64,000 nt of DNA. It comes from Bosea beijingensis. Its GTDB lineage: Bacteria > Pseudomonadota > Alphaproteobacteria > Rhizobiales > Beijerinckiaceae. The notes under the pieces are model-generated. The model worked only from the letters and a program-made list of their open reading frames with translations, was not told where the DNA came from and did not search any database. The stretch covers positions 3,369,283 to 3,433,282 of the forward strand of contig NZ_CP132359.1 in the NCBI RefSeq assembly GCF_030758975.1, read 5' to 3'. Both the position numbers and the translations under genes were made by a program. This document shows positions 34,045 through 43,009 of the stretch, one piece after another. The first letter of the stretch is position 1; each line of letters begins with the position of its first letter.

Positions 34045-36042
34045 ATGACGATCTCCCTGACATTTCCCGATGGCGCCAAGCGCGAATTCCCCTCCGGCAT
34101 CACCGGAGTCGAGATCGCCAAGGGCATCTCTCCCTCCCTCCTGAAGCGCACCGTCGCGATGGCGCTCGACGGCACTGTCGTCGACCTCGCCGACCCGATC
34201 ACTGCTGACGCGAAGATCGAGCTTCTGAACCGGGAAGACCCGCGTTCGCTGGAGCTGATCCGGCACGACACCGCCCACGTCCTCGCCGAGGCCGTGCAGG
34301 AGCTGTTTCCCGGCACGCAGGTGACGATCGGCCCGGTGATCGAGAACGGGTTCTTCTACGATTTCGCCCGCAACGAGCCCTTCACTCCGGAGGACTTTCC
34401 GGCGATCGAGAAGAAGATGCGCGAGATTATCGCGCGCGACAAATCCTTCACCAAGGAGGTCTGGAGCCGCGACAAGGCCAAGGATTTCTTTGCCGCCAAG
34501 GGCGAGGCCTACAAGGTCGAGCTGGTCGATGCGATCCCCGCCGACCAGACGCTGAAGATGTATGCTCAAGGAGCGTGGATCGACCTCTGCCGCGGCCCGC
34601 ACATGACTTCGGTCGGCAAGGTCGGCAACGCCTTCAAGCTGATGAAGACGGCCGGCGCCTATTGGCGCGGTGACTCCAACAACGCGATGCTGACCCGCAT
34701 CTACGGTACGGCCTTCGCCAAGCAGGAAGAGCTCGACGCCTATCTCAAGCAGCTCGAGGAGGCGGAGAAGCGCGACCACCGCAAGCTCGGCCGGGAGATG
34801 GACCTGTTCCATTTCCAGGAGGAGGGGCCGGGCGTCGTGTTCTGGCACTCCAAGGGCTGGCGCCTGTTCCAGGAGATCATCGCCTATATGCGCCGGCGCC
34901 TCGCCGCCGACTACGAGGAGGTGAATGCGCCGCAGATCCTCGACAAGTCGCTCTGGGAGACCTCGGGCCACTGGGGCTGGTACCAGGACAACATGTTCGC
35001 GGTGAAGTCGGCCTCGGCCTTCGAGAACCCGGCCGATGCCGAGCGCGACCATCGCGTCTTCGCGCTGAAGCCCATGAACTGCCCGGGCCATGTCCAGATC
35101 TTCAAGCATGGTCTGAAGAGCTATCGCGATCTGCCGATCCGGCTTGCCGAATTCGGCAATGTCCATCGCTACGAGCCGTCCGGCGCGCTGCATGGGCTGA
35201 TGCGCGTGCGCGGCTTCACGCAGGATGATGCGCATATCTTCTGCACGGAAGAGCAGCTCGCGGCCGAGTGCCTGAAGATCAACGACCTGATCCTGTCGGT
35301 CTACGAGGATTTCGGCTTCACCGAGGAGCTCGTGATCAAGCTCTCGACGCGGCCCGAGAAGCGCGTCGGCTCCGATGCGGTCTGGGACCATGCCGAGCAG
35401 GTGATGACCGGCGTGCTGGAGCGGATCGCCAAGCAGTCCGGCAACCGGATCAAGACCGAGATCAATCCGGGCGAGGGTGCCTTCTACGGGCCGAAGTTCG
35501 AGTATGTCCTGCGCGACGCCATCGGCCGCGATTGGCAATGCGGCACGACGCAGGTCGACTTCAACCTGCCGGAGCGGTTCGGGGCCTTCTATATCGGCGC
35601 CGACGGCGAGAAGAAGCAGCCGGTCATGGTCCACCGCGCCATCTGCGGCTCGCTGGAGCGCTTCACCGGCATCCTGATCGAGCACCATGCCGGGCATTTC
35701 CCGCTCTGGCTGGCGCCGGAGCAGATCGTGGTCTGCCCGATCACCTCGGAGGCTGACGCCTATGCCGAGGACGTGACGATGGCCCTGATGGGTGCGGGTC
35801 TGCGCGCTCGCGCCGATCTGCGCAACGAGAAGATCTCGTACAAGGTGCGCGAGCATTCTCTGGCCAAGGTTCCGGTCATCCTCGCCGTCGGCAAGCGCGA
35901 GGCCGAGGAGAGGACGGTGACGGTCCGCCGCCTCGGCAGCCAGGCGCAGACGGTGATGACCCTCGACGAGGCTCTCGCGGCGCTGGGCCAGGAGGCGCTT
36001 GCGCCTGATCTGGCGCGCAAGAAGGCTGTGAAGGCGGGCTGA
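34045..36042 (+). CDS. thrS: Threonyl-tRNA synthetase
   Basis: A 665-residue class II synthetase that charges tRNA-Thr. Domains in order: TGS (about residues 1-60), the editing domain with [16 protein letters not shown], the catalytic core with the zinc-ligand cysteine in [10 protein letters not shown] and motif 2 around [17 protein letters not shown], motif 3 in [13 protein letters not shown], and the C-terminal anticodon-binding domain. A GAGCAGGAG ribosome site precedes ATG 34045. It is followed at once by a long palindromic repeat with a T6 run, a likely terminator. Confidence 0.97.
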   Translation: MTISLTFPDGAKREFPSGITGVEIAKGISPSLLKRTVAMALDGTVVDLADPITADAKIELLNREDPRSLELIRHDTAHVLAEAVQELFPGTQVTIGPVIENGFFYDFARNEPFTPEDFPAIEKKMREIIARDKSFTKEVWSRDKAKDFFAAKGEAYKVELVDAIPADQTLKMYAQGAWIDLCRGPHMTSVGKVGNAFKLMKTAGAYWRGDSNNAMLTRIYGTAFAKQEELDAYLKQLEEAEKRDHRKLGREMDLFHFQEEGPGVVFWHSKGWRLFQEIIAYMRRRLAADYEEVNAPQILDKSLWETSGHWGWYQDNMFAVKSASAFENPADAERDHRVFALKPMNCPGHVQIFKHGLKSYRDLPIRLAEFGNVHRYEPSGALHGLMRVRGFTQDDAHIFCTEEQLAAECLKINDLILSVYEDFGFTEELVIKLSTRPEKRVGSDAVWDHAEQVMTGVLERIAKQSGNRIKTEINPGEGAFYGPKFEYVLRDAIGRDWQCGTTQVDFNLPERFGAFYIGADGEKKQPVMVHRAICGSLERFTGILIEHHAGHFPLWLAPEQIVVCPITSEADAYAEDVTMALMGAGLRARADLRNEKISYKVREHSLAKVPVILAVGKREAEERTVTVRRLGSQAQTVMTLDEALAALGQEALAPDLARKKAVKAG

Positions 36043-36060
36043 CGACCTGGCGCCCAACGG

Positions 36061-36190
36061 TTGTCATTCCGGGGCGCGCGTCAGCGCGAACCCGGAACCC
36101 ACGACCGGGTGAACTGCTCGTGACGGGTATCGGATGTTTCACCCAGCCGTGGGTTCCGGGTTCTTCGCTTCGCGAAGCCCCGGAATGACA
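36061..36190. repeat. Long nested palindromic repeat, copy 2
   Basis: Same family as 31329-31460: outer arms TTGTCATTCCGGGG and CCCCGGAATGACA, inner arms around CCGGAACCCACGACCGGGT and CCGTGGGTTCCGGG. It begins 18 bases after the thrS stop and is followed by GCCGTTTTTTG, so here the element probably serves as a transcription terminator. Confidence 0.85.
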
Positions 36191-36246
36191 GCCGTTTTTT
36201 GCTCGCCCCTAGCGAATCCCGGCCCTGCCGTGGCAGATTGCCGGCA

Positions 36247-37536
36247 ATGCTGACAGGCTCCTATCGCAAGCGGCTCGAAGCCGATCTTCCCCGCTGGGTC
36301 GCAGAGGGCTGGCTCAGCGCCGAAAATGCCGGCGCGATCCGGCGCTCGGTCGCGCGCGAGCAGGGCGGCATCCGCCTGCCGGCCGTAATCGGCCTGCTCG
36401 GCGGTCTGCTGATTGCGGCGAGTGTCGCCGCCTTCGTGGCGGCGGGCTGGGAGGCCATCCCGCGCCTCGTCAAGCTCGGCATGATCCTCGCGGCGATCGC
36501 TATCTTTATCGCCTATGCCTTCCGGCTGGAGCGGCAAGGTTCGCCGCGCGGCGCCGATGCCGCCGTGACCTGCGGCGTGCTGATCTTCGGTGCAGGCTTG
36601 GCACTGGTCGGGCAGATGTACCATCTCCCCGCGGACTGGCCGGGCGGGGCCCTGCTGGTCGCGCTCGGCGGCCTGATCGCCGCCGTCCTGATGCGCTCGA
36701 ACGGCGCGCTGGCGATCGCGCTGATCGCGATCTGCGCCTGGAGCGGCGGGCGCTGGGAGGAGGCGCGCAGCGGCGCCCATCTCGGCTTCTTCATCCTCTA
36801 TCTGCCGGCGCTGTGGCTCTCGCTGTCGCGCGACAACCGGCTGGTCCATCATCTCGTCGTGCTGGCGGCTGCGGCCTGGCTCGCGATGGCGCCGGGCTAC
36901 GGCCTGTTCGACCGTTTCGACTACGGACTCCTGGCCTATGGGCTGGCGCTCGCCGTGTTCTATGTGGCGCTGGGCGCGCTGGCGCTCGACCGGGGGCTGC
37001 CGTCGGTGCTGACCGCCTGCCTGCCATGGGGGCTGCTCGGGCTGGTTCTCGTGCTGAACACGGAGTTGATCCGCATCCTCGATCGCGATGAGGCGCGGGC
37101 AGGTCACGCCTTCCGCTTCGTCTTCCTGGCCTATGCCATCGCGCTTCCGGTCGTCGCCTGCCTGGCGGGCTTCGCGAAGGAGCGGCGCTTCGCCTGGCCG
37201 CTGGCCGCCGGGCTCGCCTTCGCATTGCTGGTGCCTGCCGTGTTCTGGACCGGCATCGTCACGGCCATGGCCGGCAAGATCATCGTCGCGAGCCTCGTTC
37301 TGCTGGCTGCGACGGCGCTGTTGGTGGCCGGTTCTGTCGGCGGTATCCGGCGGCTGGTACTGGCGGGCTCTGTCCTGTTCGGCGTGGCGATCCTGATCCT
37401 GCTCTGGCAGACGATCGGTACATTGCTCGACCAGTCGCTGTTTTTCCTGGTCGCGGGCGCGACCCTGCTGGCGATCGCGTCCGGCGCCCGGCGCCTCTTC
37501 GCCCGTCTCAACCCGCCTGAGAAGGAAGCCGCCTGA
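36247..37536 (+). CDS. DUF2157 membrane protein
   Basis: A 429-residue protein. A soluble N-terminal stretch (LTGSYRKRLEADLPRWVAEGWLS) is followed by about twelve membrane helices; this N-terminal helix pair plus many hydrophobic segments is the DUF2157 pattern. Function unknown. Its stop codon shares a base with the start of the GDYXXLXY gene, a pairing I recognise from other genomes, so the two products probably work together in the membrane. Confidence 0.85.
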   Translation: MLTGSYRKRLEADLPRWVAEGWLSAENAGAIRRSVAREQGGIRLPAVIGLLGGLLIAASVAAFVAAGWEAIPRLVKLGMILAAIAIFIAYAFRLERQGSPRGADAAVTCGVLIFGAGLALVGQMYHLPADWPGGALLVALGGLIAAVLMRSNGALAIALIAICAWSGGRWEEARSGAHLGFFILYLPALWLSLSRDNRLVHHLVVLAAAAWLAMAPGYGLFDRFDYGLLAYGLALAVFYVALGALALDRGLPSVLTACLPWGLLGLVLVLNTELIRILDRDEARAGHAFRFVFLAYAIALPVVACLAGFAKERRFAWPLAAGLAFALLVPAVFWTGIVTAMAGKIIVASLVLLAATALLVAGSVGGIRRLVLAGSVLFGVAILILLWQTIGTLLDQSLFFLVAGATLLAIASGARRLFARLNPPEKEAA

Positions 37537-38153
37537 TGCGCGCGCTTTCGGCCGATAGCCTCGTTGCGAAGGTGCCGTTGCCCTGGCGCGCGCTCGCAAC
37601 CGCGCTGCTGCTGGGGCTCGTCCTGCTCGCGCTGGTCGAGCAGCGGGCGCGCATCCTGCGGGGCGGCACCGAGATCCGGCTGCGGAGTGTGCCGGTCGAT
37701 CCGCGCGATCTCTTCCGTGGCGATTACGTCGTGCTGAGCTATCCGATCAGCACGGTGGAGACCGATGCCGCCGGCAAGGCCGAGTTCGAGCGCGGCGAGC
37801 GGGTCTATGTCAGCCTCGGCCGCGACGAGCAGGGCTTCGCCAAGGCGACCGGCGTCACGCGCGACTGGCCGAAGGCCGGCGACGGCACTGTCGTGATCGC
37901 CGGGCGCGTCACCGCGACCTCGGCCTGCGCCACCAATGCGAACGGTGATGTCGATTGCAGCGGCCGGCGCAACCGCCTGCGCATCGCCTATGGGCTGGAG
38001 AGCTATTTCGTGCCGCAGGGCGAGGGCAAGGCGATCGAGACGACCGACAAGGCCCGGATCGAGGTCGTGGCCGCCGTTTCGCCCTCCGGAGAGGCCGCGA
38101 TCAAGCGCTTACTGATCGACGGCAAGCCGGTCTACGCCGAACCGCCCTATTGA
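37536..38153 (+). CDS. GDYXXLXY family protein
   Basis: A 205-residue protein with one N-terminal membrane helix (LATALLLGLVLLALVEQ) and a beta-rich domain containing the name-giving motif RGDYVVLSYPIS, preceded by VPVDPRDLF. Two cysteines (SACATNANGDVDC) lie in the exported part. Function unknown; it is translationally coupled to DUF2157. Confidence 0.87.
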   Translation: MRALSADSLVAKVPLPWRALATALLLGLVLLALVEQRARILRGGTEIRLRSVPVDPRDLFRGDYVVLSYPISTVETDAAGKAEFERGERVYVSLGRDEQGFAKATGVTRDWPKAGDGTVVIAGRVTATSACATNANGDVDCSGRRNRLRIAYGLESYFVPQGEGKAIETTDKARIEVVAAVSPSGEAAIKRLLIDGKPVYAEPPY

Positions 38154-38197
38154 GGCACGCCGGCCGCTGGCGCCGCCGCGCTGCGACCTCTTGAAAG

Positions 38198-38303
38198 CGC
38201 GAGCCATCCCGGACGCAGCGAAGCGGAGATCCGGGATCCATGCCTGAACCTTCATCAGAAGCGCTCCGGCATGAATCCCGGTTCAAGCCCGGGATGACTC
38301 GCG
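38198..38303. repeat. Palindromic intergenic repeat (CGCGAG/CATCCCGG type)
   Basis: Outer arms CGCGAGCCATCCCGG and CCCGGGATGACTCGCG; inner arms GATCCGGGATCCATGCC and GGCATGAATCCCGGTTC. The CAGCGAAGCGGAGATCCGGG core is typical of a REP-like family in GC-rich alphaproteobacteria. It is different from the two GTCATTCCGGGG-type copies elsewhere in this window. Confidence 0.7.
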
Positions 38304-38464
38304 TGTTTTCCTTGAGCCTCATTGGGCCCGGGAGGCACTCGGCATCACATTGCCGTGTCGGCGCCGCTTCGTCTCAACCCTGCCGCAAAGCCGCTGATGA
38401 TCCGCCACACGCGCTTGTGACAACACGCCGCGTGACGCGAATCCTCAGGAGTTATATGAACGGC

Positions 38465-38496
38465 AGATGAACAGGTTCGACAACGAACGTTCATCT
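38465..38496. promoter_or_regulatory. Nested inverted repeat immediately upstream of opgC
   Basis: AGATGAAC (38465-38472) pairs with GTTCATCT (38489-38496), and inside them GTTCG pairs with CGAAC around an ACAA loop, leaving a two-base bulge. GAACGTTC is itself an 8-base palindrome. The element ends 21 bases before the opgC ATG, so it could be a repressor operator or a 5'-UTR stem-loop. Confidence 0.55.
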
Positions 38497-38517
38497 TGAG
38501 AGCGGCGAGCCGGGAAC

Positions 38518-39801
38518 ATGCATCGGCCCACCAGCGTTTCGACCCTGAATTCCGGCCTGCTGAAGGACTTGCGTCCCGTGTCCTCCCATTCTTCCTTCAG
38601 GCGCTTCCTGCTTCTCGGCCGACCGGCCGTGGACGCGGTGCTGGCCGCGCCGGGGCGGGATGCGCGGATCGACGTGATCCGTGGGATCGCCCTGCTGATC
38701 ATCTTCATCAACCACATGCCGGGGAACGTGGTCTCGGCCTATATGCCGCATAATTTCGGTTTCTCGGATGCAGCCGACATCTTCGTGCTGCTGGCCGGCG
38801 TCTCGGCGACGCTGGCCTATGGCGGGCTGATCGAGCAGCGCGGCTTCGCGGTCGCAGGGTTGAAGCTCGGCGCGCGGCTCTGGACGCTCTACATCGCCCA
38901 TCTCGCGGTGTTCATCATCGTCTGCGGCGTCGTCGCCACGGCGGTGACCCGGACGCAGAACCCGCTCTATATCGAGGCCATCAATATCCAGCCCTTCTTC
39001 CGCGACACGGTCGAGGCGCTGATCGGCGCGCTGACGCTGACCTACCAGCCGTCCTATCTCGATATCCTGCCGCTCTATATCGTGCTGCTCGCGCTGTTTC
39101 CGGTGATCTACTACGCGGCGCGCCTGAGCCCGCTGCTGACGCTGGCTTGTTCGCTGGCGATCTGGCAGGCGGCGCTCGCCTTCGAGCTCAACCTGCCCAA
39201 CGGCAGCGCGGGCGTCTGGTTCTTCAATCCGTTCGCCTGGCAGGTGGTCTTCACGCTCGGCGTCGTTATCGGCCGGGCGACGCAGTTCGGCATCCGCGCG
39301 CCGCGCCTGATCTGGCTCGATCTCGCGGCCGTCGCCTTCATCATCTTCGCCTGGGTGGTGAAGACCTCGAGCGGCAATCCGACCGGTATCGTCTCGCTGA
39401 ACGACTGGTTCGATTCCGTTCAGCTTGGCTCGGACAAGACCAATCTGGCCTGGACCCGCATCCTGCATATCGCCGCGCTGGCCTGGCTGGCGATCCGCTG
39501 GCTGCCGGCCGGCACCGCGCTGGCGAAGGCCGCGCCTGGCCGCATGCTCGCCCATGCCGGGCAGAATTCGCTCCATGTCTTCTGCGTGGGCATCGTGCTG
39601 TCGATCATCGGACAGATACTGCTCGCGGAAACATCCTTCGATCTGGGCGTTCAGTTGCTGATATGCGCTGGTGGCGCTACAATTCTGACAGGGTTAGGGA
39701 TTTTCCTGTCGTGGTACCGTTCGATCACGAAACGCGGCGCAAGCGCCGAGTCTGCCCCGGCCCGTGGCGCGCCGCCGCGGCCGTCCTTCTCCTCGCGCTG
39801 A
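38518..39801 (+). CDS. opgC: OpgC family membrane acyltransferase
   Basis: A 427-residue integral membrane protein with about ten helices. After a soluble N-terminus, RIDVIRGIALLIIFINHMPG contains the histidine typical of OpgC/acyltransferase-3-like proteins. OpgC proteins add succinyl or other acyl groups to osmoregulated periplasmic glucans in proteobacteria. The overlapping downstream gene encodes an SGNH hydrolase-like protein, a combination suited to O-acyl modification of a glycan. Confidence 0.85.
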   Translation: MHRPTSVSTLNSGLLKDLRPVSSHSSFRRFLLLGRPAVDAVLAAPGRDARIDVIRGIALLIIFINHMPGNVVSAYMPHNFGFSDAADIFVLLAGVSATLAYGGLIEQRGFAVAGLKLGARLWTLYIAHLAVFIIVCGVVATAVTRTQNPLYIEAINIQPFFRDTVEALIGALTLTYQPSYLDILPLYIVLLALFPVIYYAARLSPLLTLACSLAIWQAALAFELNLPNGSAGVWFFNPFAWQVVFTLGVVIGRATQFGIRAPRLIWLDLAAVAFIIFAWVVKTSSGNPTGIVSLNDWFDSVQLGSDKTNLAWTRILHIAALAWLAIRWLPAGTALAKAAPGRMLAHAGQNSLHVFCVGIVLSIIGQILLAETSFDLGVQLLICAGGATILTGLGIFLSWYRSITKRGASAESAPARGAPPRPSFSSR

Positions 39802-40550
39802 ATTCGGAAGCGAGCGGGGCGCCGATGCCGCCGCCGCCCGATACCCGCTGCCGCGCAGAAGCGGCCAAGGCTGCCTTCCAGCCGAGTTTGCCGGCCGCGC
39901 GCAAGGCGCTCCAGGAAACCGGCCGCCTGACCGTCGTGGCGTTGGGCTCCTCGGCCACGGCCGGCTCAGGCGCCAGCGCCGACGACAAGAGCTATCCGTC
40001 CGTCCTGCAGGCCGAACTGCGCCGGCGCCTGCCGGGTGCCGAGGTCAGGGTCGTCAACAAGGGTGTCGGTGGCCAGTCGGCCTATGACATGCTGCTGCGC
40101 ATGCAGGCCGATGTCATCGACGAGAAGCCGGCGATCGTGATCTGGCAGACCGTCATCAACGACGCCATCCGCGATATCGGGGAGGACAAGCTCGGCAAGA
40201 TCCTGCGCAAGGGGGTCGGCAAGGCCCGCGGGGCGGGGATCGAGATGATTCTGATGGACCTGCCCTGGCTGCCGCGCGAAGGGCGCTATCCGCATTACGA
40301 CGATTACCGCGCCGTGCTGACGAAGACGGCGCAGGACCAGGGCATCTCGCTGTTCCCGCGCTATGCGATGATGAAGGGCTGGTCGAATTCGCGCCAGTTC
40401 ACGCCGGAGGAGCTTGTGGGCATGGATGGTCTGCATCTCGTCGATGCCGGCTATCGCTGCCTGGCGCTGCGGCTGGCTGACGGGATCGTCGCCGGGATCG
40501 GGCCCGTCAGGATCGAGACGGCCGGTAAGGGTGCAAGGCCGACGAACTGA
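39711..40550 (+). CDS. SGNH/GDSL hydrolase-like exported protein
   Basis: About 279 residues if translation starts at GTG 39711. A signal peptide (RRVCPGPWRAAAAVLLLALNS) leads to an SGNH domain: block I VALGSSATAGSGASADDKSY with the serine nucleophile, block II GVGGQSA, block III IVIWQTVINDAIRD, and the final catalytic pair DGLHLVDAGY. It should be a periplasmic esterase or acyltransferase. The start is uncertain: ATG 39663 or GTG 39711 would overlap opgC by about 140 or 90 bases in a different frame, while ATG 39825 would remove the signal peptide. Confidence 0.8.
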   Translation: MVPFDHETRRKRRVCPGPWRAAAAVLLLALNSEASGAPMPPPPDTRCRAEAAKAAFQPSLPAARKALQETGRLTVVALGSSATAGSGASADDKSYPSVLQAELRRRLPGAEVRVVNKGVGGQSAYDMLLRMQADVIDEKPAIVIWQTVINDAIRDIGEDKLGKILRKGVGKARGAGIEMILMDLPWLPREGRYPHYDDYRAVLTKTAQDQGISLFPRYAMMKGWSNSRQFTPEELVGMDGLHLVDAGYRCLALRLADGIVAGIGPVRIETAGKGARPTN

Positions 40551-40567
40551 GGGCGGTCAACCCGCCG

Positions 40568-41485
40568 CTACTTCGCCAAAACCTCGATATCGCGGTCGCT
40601 GCCTGACTCGACCTTGAAGTCGCGGGAATAGACCTGTCCCTCCTGCCGGGCGATCAGGACATAGTCGCCTTCCGCCAGGATGACTTGCGGGAAGGCGCCG
40701 ATCGCCTCGCGGATGACGTCGCCGCCTGGCGTCAGCACGCTGAAGGCGGTGCCGGCGAAGGCTTCGCCGCCGGTATTGGCGACGAGCTTCAGGGTCACCT
40801 TGGCAGCGCGGTGATGCAGCGTCGCATCCGTGACCTTGCCGGTCTCGACCTTCACGTCGGCGCGCTGGATCGCGTTGGAATCGCCGTAGGTCGAGACGAC
40901 GTGATACGTGCCCTCCGGCAGGCGGATGACCTCGCCCGCCTTGGCGCCACTGGTGATCAGGCGGCCTTCGGAGTTGCCCTGCAGGGGCACGAAGACCGAG
41001 AAGGAGAGCAGCGGAGCCGGGATCGGCGCATCGCCGATCGAGCCCGCCAGCGAGAGCGCCCCGGCGCTGATCTGGACCTGATCCCGCAAACCTTGCTGGC
41101 CGAGGCTGACGCGCTTGGTGCCGCTGGCGAAGCCATAGCCGGCATGGATGATGTAGTTGCCCGCCGGCAGCGAGAAGGCCGGCTCCGGCTCCGAGGAACG
41201 CGCGACGATCCGCGGCGAGGCGCCGTCGGCGGTTTCGCTGAGGACGCGCCAGTTCAACCCGGAGCGGATCGGCTTGCGGTCGGCGGCGAACTGGGCGGAG
41301 ACGGAGAGCCGCGCCAATCCGTTCGGCGCGACCGGCTGGCCCTGCATGGGGGCAGGGGGTGGAGCGTCCGCTCCCGGGCCGGGATCGACAGCCTGGGCAC
41401 CGGCGAGGTCCGGCGCAAGCAGGACGGCCATGGCGAATGCCACTGCGACAAAGCCGCGAGCTTTAAACCCCTCCAATTCAAGCAT
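40568..41485 (-). CDS. Exported protein with beta-sandwich repeats, unknown function
   Basis: A 305-residue protein with a signal peptide (residues 1 to about 31, ending DLAGAQA), a proline-rich linker, and then what look like three or four related beta-rich units: LPAGNYIIHAGYG, LPEGTYHVVSTYG and LAEGDYVLIARQEG. These carboxypeptidase-regulatory-like or PEGA-like repeats suggest an envelope binding or structural role. No enzyme motif is seen. The long in-frame extension to 41956 is antisense to the nitroreductase gene and not used. Confidence 0.7.
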   Translation of the reverse strand: MLELEGFKARGFVAVAFAMAVLLAPDLAGAQAVDPGPGADAPPPAPMQGQPVAPNGLARLSVSAQFAADRKPIRSGLNWRVLSETADGASPRIVARSSEPEPAFSLPAGNYIIHAGYGFASGTKRVSLGQQGLRDQVQISAGALSLAGSIGDAPIPAPLLSFSVFVPLQGNSEGRLITSGAKAGEVIRLPEGTYHVVSTYGDSNAIQRADVKVETGKVTDATLHHRAAKVTLKLVANTGGEAFAGTAFSVLTPGGDVIREAIGAFPQVILAEGDYVLIARQEGQVYSRDFKVESGSDRDIEVLAK

Positions 41486-41588
41486 GCTTTTCGTCCTCGG
41501 CGGCTCTGCGGCGATGTATGAGCAGCTCCGCTTGTCCTCATCATGGCGAAGGAATAGGTCAATTCCAAAGCCACTGTCCGGATGTTTC

Positions 41589-42158
41589 ATGACCGATACG
41601 CTCTCTCTGCTCAAGCTGCGTCGCTCCGTGCCGCCGCAGTTCCTCACCGCGCCCGGTCCCGATGGCGCCCAGCTCGACGAACTCCTCGCCATCGCCGCGC
41701 GCGTGCCCGACCACGGCAAGCTCGCGCCCTGGCGCTTCATCGTCTTCAAGGGCGCGGCCCGCGAGGAGGCGGCCGAGATCGTTGCACGCATCTTCCGCGA
41801 GAAGAATCCGCAGGCGAGCGAGGACCAGGTCGAATTCGAGCGCAAGCGCCTGCTGCATGCCCCCGTCATCGTCGCCGTGGTCTCGCGGGCGCGGGAGCAT
41901 GCCAAGATCCCGCTCTGGGAGCAGGAGCTTTCGGCCGGCGCGGTCTGCATGAACATGCTCGTCGCCGCCTATGCCATGGGCTATGCCGGCTCCTGGCTGA
42001 CCAACTGGTTCTCGTTCGACCGGCAGGTGCTGAGCGCCTTCGGCTTGGCGGATGACGAGAGGATGGCCGGCTTCGTCCATCTGGGCACCCCGACCGCGCC
42101 AATCACCGATCGCGACCGGCCGGTGATGACCGATATCGTCAGCTATTACGGGACCTGA
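41589..42158 (+). CDS. Nitroreductase family protein (YdjA-like)
   Basis: A 189-residue FMN-dependent NAD(P)H oxidoreductase. RRSVPPQFL provides the FMN phosphate-binding arginines, then ARVPDHGKLAPWRFIVF and MNMLVAAYAMGYAGSWLTNW, as in YdjA-type single-domain nitroreductases, which dimerise around FMN. The true substrate is uncertain. The next gene, a flavin reductase-like protein, starts four bases later, so they probably form an operon. Confidence 0.9.
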   Translation: MTDTLSLLKLRRSVPPQFLTAPGPDGAQLDELLAIAARVPDHGKLAPWRFIVFKGAAREEAAEIVARIFREKNPQASEDQVEFERKRLLHAPVIVAVVSRAREHAKIPLWEQELSAGAVCMNMLVAAYAMGYAGSWLTNWFSFDRQVLSAFGLADDERMAGFVHLGTPTAPITDRDRPVMTDIVSYYGT

Positions 42159-42162
42159 CGCG

Positions 42163-42768
42163 ATGATCTATTCGGCTACGAAGGACGATCTCGGCTTCGC
42201 GCATGATCCGTTCAAGGCGATCGTCGCGCCGCGGCCGATCGGCTGGATCACGGCGCTGAGCGCCAGGGGCGAGGTCAATCTCTCGCCCTACAGCTTCTTC
42301 AACGCGATCTCGTCGCGGCCGAACATCGTGATGTTCTCCTCGGAGAACAAGAAGGACGCCGTCGCCTTCATCGAGGAGACCGGCGAGTTCACCTGCTCGC
42401 TGGTGACCAAGGCGCTGGCGCATCCGATGAACCTGACCTCCGCGCCATTGCCGCGTGGCGAGAGCGAGTACGCCCATGCCGGGCTGGAGATGGCGGCGTC
42501 GCGTTTCGTCAAGCCGCCGCGCGTCGCGGGCACGCCGGCCGCGCTCGAATGCAAGCTGCTCTCGATCCAGCAATTGCAGGACCTCGACGGCAACGCCGTG
42601 CCACGCTGGATGGTACTGGGGCAGGTCGTCGGAACCTTCGTCGACGACGCCTATGTCAAGGACGGGCGCTTCGACACGGCCGGCGCCAACCCGATCGCGC
42701 GCTGCGGCTATGCCGATTATGCCGAGGTGACGAGTCTGTTCTCGATCACGCGCCCGCCGGGCGGGTAG
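42163..42768 (+). CDS. Flavin reductase-like FMN-binding protein
   Basis: A 201-residue protein with the flavin-reductase split-barrel fold: RPIGWITALSARGEVNLSPYSFFNAIS is the family signature, followed by FTCSLVTKALA. Members bind FMN and reduce flavin or an unknown substrate. It follows the nitroreductase with a 4-base gap, suggesting a shared redox function. Confidence 0.9.
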   Translation: MIYSATKDDLGFAHDPFKAIVAPRPIGWITALSARGEVNLSPYSFFNAISSRPNIVMFSSENKKDAVAFIEETGEFTCSLVTKALAHPMNLTSAPLPRGESEYAHAGLEMAASRFVKPPRVAGTPAALECKLLSIQQLQDLDGNAVPRWMVLGQVVGTFVDDAYVKDGRFDTAGANPIARCGYADYAEVTSLFSITRPPGG

Positions 42769-42774
42769 GGGTTC

Positions 42775-42990
42775 TCAACCCTGCGGCAAGGGGCCCACGG
42801 CGCTGTAATCGCCGAATTCCGCCAGCGCCTTGTCGATCGCCTCGGCATCGAGGCTCACGCCGGCCGGCAGGATGAGGCGCGGCGGATCGAGCGTCACCGT
42901 AGTGCCGGGCGCGAGCGCCGTCGCGGCGCGCTGGACGCGCGAGGCGCAGCCGCCGCAATGCATGCCTGAAACCTCGAAAACCTGAGTCAT
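42775..42990 (-). CDS. Heavy-metal-associated (HMA) domain protein, CopZ-like
   Basis: A 71-residue single HMA domain. The metal-binding loop GMHCGGC near the N-terminus matches the GMxCxxC motif that binds copper(I) or other soft metals. Stand-alone HMA proteins act as copper chaperones to P-type ATPases; none lies within the window. It is tail-to-tail with the flavin-reductase gene. Confidence 0.88.
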   Translation of the reverse strand: MTQVFEVSGMHCGGCASRVQRAATALAPGTTVTLDPPRLILPAGVSLDAEAIDKALAEFGDYSAVGPLPQG

Positions 42991-43009
42991 TCGAATCGCC
43001 TCCGGCCGT

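Larger units (their letters stand above)
38154..38517. other. Intergenic region with palindromic repeats ahead of opgC
   Basis: A 364-base gap holding a palindromic repeat (38198-38303) and a nested inverted repeat (38465-38496) immediately before the opgC start, each listed separately. No coding frame in it is convincing. Confidence 0.6.

Noticed and set aside
33901..36057. 718-codon minus-strand frame opposite thrS
   Set aside because: Antisense shadow of threonyl-tRNA synthetase without any recognisable domain.
31329..36190. The two long palindromes as insertion-sequence ends
   Set aside because: No transposase or target duplication lies between them, and both copies are complete palindromes on their own; housekeeping genes fill the interval.
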